From assembly GCA_905250885.1 (NCBI GenBank), contig CAJNOQ010003523.1, positions 1 through 20,006 of the forward strand: 20,006 nt of DNA. Direction: 5' to 3'. Both the position numbers and the translations under genes were made by a program. Positions 10,306-18,774 of this stretch are shown here, one piece after another. Below the pieces are notes generated by a model that had not been told where the DNA came from, made no database searches, and was given only the letters and a program-made list of their open reading frames with translations. This DNA comes from Didymodactylos carnosus. Its lineage: Eukaryota; Rotifera; Eurotatoria; Philodinida; Philodinidae. Position 1 is the first letter of the stretch. Every line of letters begins with the position of its first letter.

Positions 10306-10319
10306 ATAAAGATAAAAAC

Positions 10320-12506
10320 ATGGCAAGGTCACATCGGAGTTCATCTCAACATCGAAAGTTAGCACTGATTATCAGCAACGGTAAATACCGTCATCTCAGT
10401 AATAAATTACCTCATTCTACCAACAATGCTATCAATCTGCGTAATTTACTGGAGAAAATCAATTTTAGCGTCACTATGCACACTGACATCGTTACAGACA
10501 TGATGGAAAATATACAACATTTTGCAAAGACAACCACACCTGATGACCTGATCTTGTTCTACTATTATGGTCATAGTTACCAATCCGGAGGCGAAAACTA
10601 TTTGATTCCTGCCGAAGATGATACAAAAACTAATGAAGCTTTAGATTTGTTACCGATTAAAGTTAAAAACATAATCAAGCGGTTAGCAGAAACAAGACGA
10701 TCTTATGAGACTATATTAATTTTTGATTGCTGCAGACCGTACTTGTGGCCAAGCGCATCAACATCAAATCGTAAGTAACATTGTTAACGACTCTGTAAAA
10801 GCAAAGTTCGTGTTTCGTTAGCTACAATCTCAGGTCAAGGGCTAGTTGAAATTAAACCACCGGCTAGAACATTTATTCAATTTGCCTGTGATGCTAATCG
10901 AACAAGTCCTGCTGACTTGTTCACTAAACATCTGCTAAAAAGTATTACTCAAGAAAATGTCGATATTACTGGCGTTTTTCGACGTATAGTAGCTGATGTG
11001 TGCTTAGAAAGCAACAAGTGCCAACGACCATTGTCTATGAAGGGATTATCAGAATATGAAATCTACTTGAATGAAGTGATGAGTTGTAAGTATAGAATGA
11101 AGAGTAGTTTTTTTAATTCCTTTGTTGTAACTGTCATTCGTCCGAAAGCTACAGTGCGCTGAATTCATTCGACCTGCGTAGTCAAATAGATCAACAACTC
11201 AATTTCTTTTTCGACCAATTTTTTTTGCTCTATTGATATTTTTTGAACTATACCTCTCACAAAGTTTGAATCAGACTCACACGAAGAGGGAACTTTATGT
11301 TCGCAAGAGAACGATCGTTCGTCTGTATAATTCATGAACAAGATAATTATTGAATTTGGGGAAAAAAAACAGTATTTCACTTTGATTACATGTCCTACCA
11401 TTTTCTGTCAATATTGAGCAAGATGGACGAATTTATTTCTATTGATTAATAAACTATGTTCAGATGCCAGTTCAATCTGTATGATGTGATTTTCACGCTT
11501 ATAAACCAAGTTCTACCAGAAATTTGAACAGAAAATTGATTCCTCGGAATTCTAAATTATATCATTTGACTCTTTCATTACAGCTTTACCGGATATTCCG
11601 TACAATGCTACATGGAAAAGTAGTGCTCGTACCGTTGCCGGTGGTTATGGTCCTGGTCATACACTAAATAGGCTTCATTGTCCCAAAGGTCTATGTGTGA
11701 ATAATAATCAAACTGTTTTTATTGCTGATGGTTCGAATCATCGTATTATGGCATTTAGTTCAGGTGTCAGAACCGGTCGAAGGTTTGCTGGTAAAAATAG
11801 TAATGGATATGCACCTGACCGACTGTCTAGACCTTCCAGTGTGATTTTCGACAAAGGGTCAAAGAGTTTTATTATTTGCGACTACGGTAATCGAAGAGTG
11901 CTGCAATGGTTTCGCAGAAGTACCACATATGCAAAGGTACTGATTGAGGACATTGAATGTTGTGGAATGGCTATGGATGATCAAGGATCTCTTTATATTT
12001 CTGATACCGGACGACATGAAGTGAGACGATACCGGTCAGGTGATATCTCAGGAACGGTGGTTGCCGGTGGCCACGGACAAGGTCGCAGTCTTCATCAACT
12101 CAATCATCCGACGTACATTTGTATCGGACGAAATCAAGCGGTGTATGTTTCAGATTCCTGGAATAACCGTGTAATGAAATGGGAAAAAGATGCAAAAGAA
12201 GGTGCTATCGTGGCTGGTGGTCAAGGCGCAGGAAGTAATCTTACACAGTTGCATTGTCCTGCGGGAATAGTCGTTGATCGATTGGACAGAGTCTATGTAG
12301 CCGATTATTGGAATAATCGAGTGATGCAGTGGCATACGTATAGGGGCAAGTTATATCGAAACAACATTGCTGGCGGACTCATTCCAGGAGATGGTGCGAA
12401 ACAACTAAATGGTCCCGAAGGATTGGCATTCGATCGATATGGCAATCTTTATGTAGCCGATTCTCAGAATCATCGAATCCAACGATTTAATATTATGACG
12501 AGTTGA
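10320..12506 (+). CDS. caspase-like (peptidase C14 p20) - NHL propeller fusion, 3 exons
   Basis: Exons are 10320-10770, 10822-11085 and 11584-12506, all joined in phase 1, giving about 545 residues. Exon 1 is p20-like: RKLALIISNGKY (12-23), NLRNLLEKINFSV (39-51), LILFYYYGHSYQ (78-89) with catalytic His 85, GENYLIPAED, and LIFDCCRPY (133-141) with Cys138 as probable nucleophile in an Asp-Cys-Cys-Arg setting. Exon 2 is p10-like (TFIQFACDAN, LFTKHLLKSI, RPLSMKGL). Exon 3 begins with a TVAGGYGPG linker and holds six NHL-type repeats at about residues 284-540, with cores ADGSNHRIM, CDYGNRRVL, SDTGRHEVR, SDSWNNRVM, ADYWNNRVM and ADSQNHRIQ and intervening AGG-G loops. No transmembrane segment is seen, so it is probably cytosolic. 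Caspases of this class cleave proteins; a propeller usually binds partners or ligands, so it may sense or recruit. An AATAAA lies 39 nt after the stop. Splice joins are read from sequence. Confidence 0.85.
10771..10821 (+). other. short spliceosomal intron (51 bp, phase 1)
   Basis: GTAAGTAAC donor and TTCGTTAG acceptor. Without splicing, the caspase frame ends at a stop inside the donor; with it, the frame continues into FIQFACDAN. Position and phase match the intron of the minus-strand paralogue. Confidence 0.87.
11086..11583 (+). other. long intron (498 bp, phase 1) between caspase and NHL parts
   Basis: GTAAGTATAG donor after codon 238 plus one base, and a TCATTACAG acceptor. Splicing joins the caspase-like part in frame to the NHL exon. 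The minus-strand frame at 11165-11401 inside it has no recognisable motif. The intron lies where the other caspase-like gene has its proposed long, transposon-bearing intron. Confidence 0.8.
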
Positions 12507-12544
12507 TATTGTTTAGTTTTTTGTTTTGAATTGAATTGAAGTAC

Positions 12545-12550
12545 AATAAA
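12545..12550 (+). promoter_or_regulatory. poly(A) signal AATAAA
   Basis: A canonical AATAAA 39 nt past the stop codon of the caspase-NHL gene, in AT-rich sequence, at a plausible distance for 3' end formation. Confidence 0.65.
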
Positions 12551-13024
12551 CAAATTTGTAATGATCGATGTACGGATTAACCACAGTTCATGGATTGATG
12601 CTGGCATTTCATAATTGTTAATGTTAAAATATCTAGTTTTTAATTAAGGCCAATGTATGAATCAGCGAGATAACATTATGAATAGCACCAAAGAACAGGG
12701 ATGCATAAGAAGGTATTTTTGTTCTTTCATTCGTTTTTTGCGAAATTCTATAAGTAAAGCTATGAGTCTTTAATCGTTTTGTGGAATTTCGTGTAAAATA
12801 AAGAGTATACATTTCCAGTGGACATGACGTTACTTCTCCTTGCCAGTGCAAGGATGCATTTCAACATGTAGCAGGAAGTAGGAAAAAGACGAATATGGAG
12901 CTACTTTTTGAGCATTTCTGGAACCTTCCAGCACAAGATGGGTTTTAATCGACAAGAACACGCATCCCCTATATGCTAAGATAAGCCGAACGGTTACAGC
13001 CTATGAGATTTCTCAGTCTTCTGA

Positions 13025-13199
13025 TGCTTTGTTCAGGGGATGTTGTTACATAATCTGACAAATAATCTTAATAAACAACCGTCCGTAGACCCCGTCCTAG
13101 TCGCATTCGATATGGAAAAAAGCCTTTGACAAAGTTCCGTATCAAATAATCATTTCTCGTTTATCAGCGTTAGGCCTATCTCAAACATTTTTCAAAGTC
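13025..13199 (+). pseudogene. non-LTR retrotransposon (LINE) reverse transcriptase relic
   Basis: One frame from 13025 reads CFVQGMLLHNLTNNLNKQ and then VDPVLVAFDMEK, and the next frame continues as KAFDKVPYQIIISRL and LGLSQTFFKV. This is the reverse-transcriptase core block around the first catalytic Asp (the [FL]D-[FM]-x-KAFDxVPH/Y block of LINEs). A single-base frameshift in an A run near 13115-13122 and a stop just upstream of 13025 make it non-functional. It ends abruptly where the foldback sequences start at 13189. The LINE clade cannot be told from this fragment. Confidence 0.75.
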
Positions 13200-13220
13200 A
13201 AACAATTTTGACTTTGAAAA
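13189..13220. repeat. perfect 14-bp stem hairpin
   Basis: 13189-13202 (TTTTCAAAGTCAAA) pairs perfectly with 13207-13220 across a 4-nt loop. It lies at the junction between the reverse transcriptase relic and the long foldback repeat. Confidence 0.7.
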
Positions 13221-13225
13221 TTCAT

Positions 13226-13546
13226 AATTGTAGATATTAATACAGCAGCTAATTTAAATCGCATTTTTATTACGAAAAAATTTTATTTATTTCGGCGATT
13301 CGACAAACTATTTGTCATTATTAAGAAAAACATTTAGATAGCGGTAAGTTACTATTAACATAAGACTAAAGTTAGATATTTGACTAAAGTAATACTAATA
13401 TCTAACTTTAGTCTTACGTTAATAGTACTGCTATCTAAATGCTTTTCTTAATAATGCCATATATTTTGTCCAATCGCCGAAATAAATAAAATTTTTTCAT
13501 AATAAAAATGCGGTTTAAGTTAGCTGCTGTATTAATATCTACAATT
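13226..13546. repeat. long foldback inverted repeat, about 150-bp arms
   Basis: 13226-13380 and 13397-13546 are inverted copies with few differences and indels, separated by only 16 bp. The arms start with AATTGTAGATATTAATACAG and meet at the inverted 20-mers 13361-13380 and 13397-13416. The arms include the 90-bp unit that recurs at 14126-14215. No coding frame is present. Either a foldback element or the product of two nearby insertions of the same element in opposite orientation. Confidence 0.8.
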
Positions 13547-14215
13547 CTAAATTTATTGCCCCTAAATCGTCAAAATGTTTGAAAATTCATATTTGATGAC
13601 GGTGATATATTTGGGTTACAATAAATATAAAAATGTCTTCAAATAATAATACTGCTGTTGAAAGTGAAAAGAAGTAACTGCCGGTTTAACTAATATACGA
13701 TGCAACAGGGAGTGAATGTATTATTTCCCGATATATCTTCAATATCTGCGGTTCGGGCCTGACAGCGCTTTTCTACGAAGCAAAAACTCTTCTGTTAAGG
13801 GTGGGACAAGTGAGTATGATTGTAAATATAAGATTTCGACTATGCTGAATCTCGTAGCAATGTTACTTTCCGGTACAAAGTAGGAGTCAAAGTATTTTCT
13901 GTTAGCTTTTTCAACATTTATTGTGCTTTACGATATGCGTCACATAAAACAGAGTGTTTTTTGACATTCTGAAGTAGGTTAGATGAATTTTGATTTGACT
14001 TATGTTGAAAAACCTAACAGAAAATACTTTGACTCCTACTTTGTACTGGAAAGTAACATTGTCACAAGATTCAGCGTAGTCGAAATATTATATTCACAAT
14101 CATACGCACTTGTCCCAGCTTGAATGAAAAAATTTTATTAATTTCGGCAATTGGACAAAATATATGTCATTATTAAGAAAAGCATTTAGATAGCAGTACT
14201 ATTAATGTAAGACTA
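13409..14215. mobile_element. element with about 90-bp terminal inverted repeats, 807 bp
   Basis: 13409-13498 and 14126-14215 are inverted copies with about 4 differences over 90 bp, and similarity stops at both outer ends. A third copy of the unit at 13274-13368 pairs with the left end to form the adjacent foldback. The interior holds another inverted repeat (13802-14117) and no transposase-like frame, so it looks like a non-autonomous element, probably with a nested insertion. No target duplication was identified. Confidence 0.65.
13802..14117. mobile_element. nested foldback element with 116-bp arms
   Basis: 13802-13917 (starting TGGGACAAGTGAGTATGATT) and 14002-14117 are inverted copies with few differences, with an 84-bp spacer. 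The spacer has a CATAAAACAGAGTG...CTGAAGTAGGTT stretch that recurs in diverged form at about 19155-19200. The right arm ends 8 bp before the 90-bp terminal unit of the surrounding element. It carries no coding potential. Confidence 0.72.
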
Positions 14216-14238
14216 CAGCCATTTCTGCTGAACTGTCC

Positions 14239-14498
14239 GTCCATAATTACCCCAGCGAGACACACTGACTGCCCATAATTACCCCAAATGGGGTAATTAT
14301 GGACGATTGATAGGAGCTCTCTGGAAATTGATGAGCACTAATTAATCTTATTGAACTTTAACAAGATTTTTGCACTACGTAGTAGATCGAGAAATGTTCG
14401 GTCTATCTACCTGCGAAGTGTCGTTTTTCCCGAGTAAAAATGTTTCAGGTACGCTCAAAATACTGTGAAAATTCGAGAGGCTGTCCAGAATTACCCCA
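14239..14498. repeat. four copies of a GTCCATAATTACCCCA motif
   Basis: Copies lie at 14239-14254 (+), 14272-14286 (+, lacking the first bases), 14289-14304 (-) and 14483-14498 (+, one mismatch). The second and third form a hairpin with a perfect 13-bp stem (14273-14302). Motifs of this kind occur at the ends of mariner/pogo-like DNA elements, so this may be a solo or rearranged terminal repeat. The last copy abuts the TPR relic. Confidence 0.55.
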
Positions 14499-14509
14499 AC
14501 TTACTCTAT

Positions 14510-14712
14510 CCAATATTGAATAGATTTTTCATAATTATTTAATGCTTTATCGATTTCATATTAATGTTCGTACACTCTACCGATATTTCCATACACTATC
14601 GCTAAAAGTGAATGATTCCACTCTTGTGCAGATAATCCTATTTCAAGAACTTTCTCATAGTTGATTAACGCACTTTTACCGCCTATCTTCATCAGATAAA
14701 TGCATTTATTAT
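14510..14712 (-). pseudogene. TPR-repeat protein relic
   Basis: On the minus strand about 66 codons read as consecutive tetratricopeptide helices: ALINYEKVLEIGLSAQEW, then LLAIVYGNIGRVYEH, an in-frame stop, then YEIDKALNNYEKSIQYW. The spacing of the A and B helices (LA..Y.NIG.VY..., KAL.NYEKSI) matches kinesin-light-chain-like TPR arrays, which are abundant in rotifers and often attached to ART or caspase domains. There is no start or end, and the motif-bearing repeat lies directly downstream. It is a decayed fragment. Confidence 0.65.
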
Positions 14713-14952
14713 TATTGTACATGACGCTTAGTTTCAGTTGAGATATGCAAGATTCAGTCTCACGGGACAGAAAAAGACCAAAGTGTCTGTAACAATATTA
14801 TTTTGATTTATTTGCATAACAAATTGAACTAAAGAGTAAACAATATTGATTCAATTATATATTTCGAGCGATTTATGCTTCAGTTTAATTCCTAAGTAAA
14901 AGAATCTAAACTCATACCGTCTTTAGAAAAACATTCATTTTTCAACAGTCGC

Positions 14953-15537
14953 ACAGTGGGCATTTTTCCATAGAGCAGGTGGACATCTGAGTTAGAAAAT
15001 GATTATTTTAACATAATATGGTCTTACTATGTGTCAGATATTAGTAGAAGTAAAAAAGGTCGAATTCGAAAAAGAAATTTTTTTCGATAAAAATTTCCTT
15101 AGGGGAATCCTTGCCCTGAGGTTTTGTCAAAAAATGTTTTATTTATAAAACTAACAAACTATACATCAGTCGATGCAGTTTTTCACGCTGATTCTGAATG
15201 TGTACAGCTTATGCAGAAAAGAGTGTTTTTTTGACTTGAATACATAAGGGAAAATATTTTGATAGTAGTAGATAGCCCAAATTTTGCTGATTCCGAATAT
15301 GTTCTTAGACTGTGACTGAACTCGAATCTACAGGGAGAAAATTGGCTTTTTCCAGGCAGCTAGCGAATTGTAGCGAGATTTTTCCATCTAACTGTTTTCC
15401 GTAAGAAACTGCTTCGAACAGAAATTTTTCTGCCATTACACCGGTTATTAGTTGAAGTTTATGGGAGAATCTTCAAATGAAGAAAAAGTAAACTTCGCGA
15501 TTTTGGTCAAATGTCCGCCTGGATGCCCACCGTGAGC
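14953..15537. mobile_element. possible element bounded by GTGGGCAT...GGACAT inverted ends
   Basis: CACAGTGGGCAT with GGTGGACATCTGA after it (14953 on) matches, inverted, CACGGTGGGCAT with GGCGGACATTTGA at about 15506-15537. Spacing between the two blocks differs (18 against 4 bp), so one end has an indel. The interior is AT-rich, has no transposase-like frame, and contains repeated GCTGATTC(T/C)GAAT motifs. No target duplication is clear. Confidence 0.35.
15110..15310. repeat. dispersed repeat, related to 17705-17830
   Basis: The stretch round CAGTCGATGCAGTTTTTC and GATTCTGAAT resembles CAGTCGACGCAGTTTTTTC and GATTCCGAATAT at 17788-17820, with similar flanking text (TGAGGTTTTG/TGTGGTTTTC, AAAATGTTTT). 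It is probably two diverged copies of one repeat. Confidence 0.4.
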
Positions 15538-15548
15538 TGAGGACAGTT

Positions 15549-15809
15549 ATATATAATTTTTTATGCTGATTCTGAATCTGATACTCATTTGTGCTGCTTT
15601 TGATTCATAAAGACCTCATACTTCAGTCAAAACCTATCTGGTAGATCGCAAATTTTCTTAGAAGCTACTCGACATGCTCTACAATCAGGATTTTTCATTA
15701 TGGATTTTAAGGCAGGCCTTTAGAGACCGGATGACTATAGGCGCATGGTAGAAACCTCTTGCAGCACAATTGAGTATCAGATTCAGGATCAGCATAAAAA
15801 ATTATGTAT
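15549..15809. mobile_element. palindromic element, 49-bp inverted ends
   Basis: 15549-15597 and 15761-15809 are inverted copies matching at 46 of 49 positions, built round TTTTTTATGCTGAT and CTGAATCTGATACTCA. The 163-bp middle has no gene. The arm core resembles the GCTGATTC(T/C)GAAT motifs at 15187 and 15284, suggesting one MITE-like family. It lies just downstream of the stop of the glycosyltransferase-like gene. Confidence 0.65.
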
Positions 15810-15872
15810 AATCAAATAGGTTTCAAGGTAAAGGCAATGGATCACTTGGGGACCTTTCTTCGTTAGAACAAG

Positions 15873-16970
15873 TCAATTTTTCTGATTTAGGATACTGTTG
15901 GGTAGTATTTGATATTCTCTGTCAAACTGGGCAATCATCTGTTTGCTTCGATTCCATTGATGAATAACTGCATAAACACTCATGTTGGAATTTAATACCA
16001 AACCAAACTTGTTTCTATTCATCCATGATGGATAACCAAGTGTACCAACAAAACCACTTTCATGCGAAATTTGATAAATGACGGTATTCGGCACTCGATT
16101 ATTATGAACAATAAAATTGTGAACACCCTGGTCACTGCCAAGATCAGCAGTACACGCTTGAGACCTCGTCATGAGCTCAGACTCCATTGTTGATAAGTAA
16201 GCGGTCATTGCAGACCAGGTCCCTAGTACGGTACCGGAGCATGAAATCGAGCGGTTAGATAGTGATTGCAACATTTTCTCACCATAACAGATTCTTATCC
16301 ATCTCAGATTTATACGGCATTTACCTATTGGCATGTTGACATCCTCTAGAAAAGCGTACAGTGCTGAATCGTATGTCTTCATATGAGTGAATACATTTGT
16401 TTGAAAGACAGTGTCCTGTGTATCGCATAAAAACACATTGTCGTACATCTGACCGCTAGCTTTTAAAGCCAACAAATAACGATTGATCACTATCCAACGT
16501 GTGGAATGAATATGCATACGGGGTTGTTTTGATTTAACATCGACTGGTAAATACTTTTCGTAGGAAATGAATTCAATGGAGTATATGGCGGCTAGTTGTT
16601 GAAAATCAGCATGGGAGATCGACCTATCGGTCACGATTAACATCAAGGCGCAGTGGGAGCAACTAGCACGCGCTGAACGAGCAAAACGGTAGAGAGGTAA
16701 CAGTCCCATATTGACAGCTGCACCTATTATCATATTACGTTGAAAATTATATGTTGATGTTGATAGTTCTGTTCTCGAAGTCAACAAATGCTGCTTATCT
16801 ACGATGGAACTATTTCCATATGACAATCCATTATTACGAATATATATAGTCGAAGCAAATACTGTGGAATAGAGTTTAATGACTCCACATACGCCTATTA
16901 TTATTCCAAGCAGCAGTATAACAACAGAAAGCATAATTGGCTTGAATGTGGATGAGCATGTAGTCGTCAT
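15873..16970 (-). CDS. glycosyltransferase-like type II membrane protein
   Basis: Single exon, 365 residues from ATG 16970. A short basic/polar N-terminus is followed by one hydrophobic span (about 12-34, MLSVVILLLGIIIGVCGVIK), typical of a signal anchor with the catalytic part in the Golgi lumen. The body resembles a GT-A nucleotide-sugar transferase: a start-of-fold NMIIGAAVNMGLLPLY (79-94), LMLIVTDRS, a MYDNVFLCDTQDTVFQ stretch (175-190) where D183/D186 sit where GT-A enzymes carry the metal-binding Asp motif, CSGTVLGTWSAM (244-255), GSDQGVHNFIVH (278-289) and VIHQWNRSKQM near the C-terminus. Several NxS/T sites fit a lumenal protein. The acceptor and donor are unknown. It is intact with no frame breaks. 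The alternative is a catalytically inactive relative; the family call is by motif pattern only. Confidence 0.72.
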   Translation of the reverse strand: MTTTCSSTFKPIMLSVVILLLGIIIGVCGVIKLYSTVFASTIYIRNNGLSYGNSSIVDKQHLLTSRTELSTSTYNFQRNMIIGAAVNMGLLPLYRFARSARASCSHCALMLIVTDRSISHADFQQLAAIYSIEFISYEKYLPVDVKSKQPRMHIHSTRWIVINRYLLALKASGQMYDNVFLCDTQDTVFQTNVFTHMKTYDSALYAFLEDVNMPIGKCRINLRWIRICYGEKMLQSLSNRSISCSGTVLGTWSAMTAYLSTMESELMTRSQACTADLGSDQGVHNFIVHNNRVPNTVIYQISHESGFVGTLGYPSWMNRNKFGLVLNSNMSVYAVIHQWNRSKQMIAQFDREYQILPNSILNQKN

Positions 16971-17199
16971 TTAATTTATTTTGTTTATTCGCCGAGTTTT
17001 TTATACGATGATTTGTCGCCCTCGCAAGACATATCTGAAAAGCTAGCAAGAATCTTGAGTCGTACTAAACGATAAACGTTCTACCACGCATTGTGGTCGA
17101 ACGCAGAGTTGAGCTATGTGAGGGATGTCCTGGTTGTAATTTGCTACCAACACTAGCTGTCCATCACTTAGTGTGACGAAGAATCTCCGCACATACGAA

Positions 17200-17345
17200 G
17201 GGTAATAGTAAAACATGAAGACACCCAGAGACACCTACAGACAGCACCCAGACATCCAAGCACAGACATTCATACACAGACATCCATGGATGTCTGTGTG
17301 CTGTCTGTAAGTGTCTGTGGGTGTCTTCATGTTTTACTATTACCC
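17200..17345. repeat. 146-bp hairpin with 48-bp arms and a nested palindrome
   Basis: 17200-17247 (starting GGGTAATAGTAAAACATGAA) and 17298-17345 are inverted copies with 2 mismatches in 48. The middle contains a perfect 26-bp palindrome (17274-17299) centred on CATCCATGGATG. The arms and middle are rich in CAGACA/TGTCTG units. It could be a small MITE, a replication-slippage palindrome or a structured transcript; it lies 230 bp upstream of the glycosyltransferase-like start codon. There is no coding content. Confidence 0.75.
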
Positions 17346-18774
17346 CACAAACGACCAGCTCCATTTTGAGTTATCTTCGAGTAACACCTTCTGAATATTA
17401 GTAAATACCGCCTCAAAAATTTTGTTGTGACTAATCCTCAACGTGTCTGAAGCTCCTCGAAGTTTTCGCTCGGATTCAGCTTATGCTTATCGCGGTAATT
17501 TGTTGAACTGGACGAGCGGGAACGTTAAAGAACTCCTGCAAATTGTGGTTTTATATAATTTTTTCAAGTAAAGCATATGGAAACAACCCACCTCTTATCC
17601 GCAACAATTCAAGCCGCGAGACCGTGATATTCGGATTGGACATGTCGAGAAACCTTTTTCACCTAAATTTCAGCTTGAAGACAGATCCAAAGCTTCCCTC
17701 AAAATTTTTGCCTGTGGTTTTCCTCACGTATTTTGCTTAAAATTAGGACGAAAATGTTTTTCTTAAAAACATGTCGAGTTGTATAACAGTCGACGCAGTT
17801 TTTTCGTAGATTCCGAATATCACATTCGTTTTTGAACGTTTAGAACTTAAGTTTTTCACTTTTTTCGTTTTGCATATATACGTTCATGTCGGTCGTGAAA
17901 AAGAGAAAACATGTCTTTTTCTTCTCTGTTTTCTCTCTTCCCATATGATAAAATAAGTTCTTTTTTTCTAACGTGTCATCGATATGAGAACATTCCATTA
18001 ATTTTTATATTTTGTGATTTCAGTGAGAAGAGGTATCCCCAAGCACTTACAATCTCTTAGTACACACAAAATTTTATGCTCTATTCGAATTTGAATGTTT
18101 TACATTTCGGAAGCACGCACAAAGATATACGAGTTTGCAGAAAAATTCAATTAAGTGAAAAACTCACTTTTGGGTTTAATTAGAAAACACTAACTTCTAG
18201 TTGTAGACTCATAAGATAGAGCCCATAAAATAACACACGTTGAGCCATTTCTGACTTTTCATCCAATCCTCTTCGTTACTTTTTCGTTGTTGAACAGAAA
18301 AGTAATTCAAATCAACATACTTGAAAAGAAAACCACTTCGGAGCGTTTAGCCGAGTAGAAATCTATATTCGTCTGTATATATAAATCTATAATCTCATTG
18401 AAAAAAAAACTGATTTATTATTTTATTTGCTATACAAGTACTAAAAGACGTGATCAGGAGTTGCAGTTGACTCAGTCTTGTCTTGGAATTGAAGAAGACA
18501 CGAAATGAGTGACAGTAGAGGTGAAAATCACGCCTTTTTGAAAATGTTTTATCCCTATATTTTTCCTCCATAAGTTTCCATAATTATATTTCTGCATGAT
18601 TATGATGGACATTAACCACAGACTATATGGTACAACGAGCGACTCTCAGTTCCTGAAATTCGTCCTCCTATATATACTTCATTAACGTCAGAGATAAGAT
18701 ACGTTACTCGGAATAATTTGAAATTTTAGCTCAAATGGAGGTCTGGTTTAAGAGATATATGTATTTTAATACAT
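17346..18774. other. AT-rich intergenic, no gene seen
   Basis: No supportable coding region on either strand. The frame at 17543-17740 has no motif and overlaps a probable repeat. Sequence is AT-rich with CT-rich patches (near 17910-17940). Confidence 0.45.

Noticed and set aside
10200..10319. In-frame ATG 40 codons upstream of the caspase-NHL start
   Set aside because: The extra residues have no counterpart in the paralogue, and a TTTCAG acceptor lies between them and the ATG at 10320.
11165..11401. 78-residue minus-strand open frame inside the long caspase-NHL intron
   Set aside because: Intronic, no motif, AT-rich.
12150..12335. 61-residue minus-strand open frame
   Set aside because: Antisense to the NHL repeats; a shadow of the repeated coding pattern.
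17200..17345. CRISPR-like array from repeated CAGACA units
   Set aside because: The units are unevenly spaced and explained by a single hairpin; introns and the protein families point to a eukaryote.
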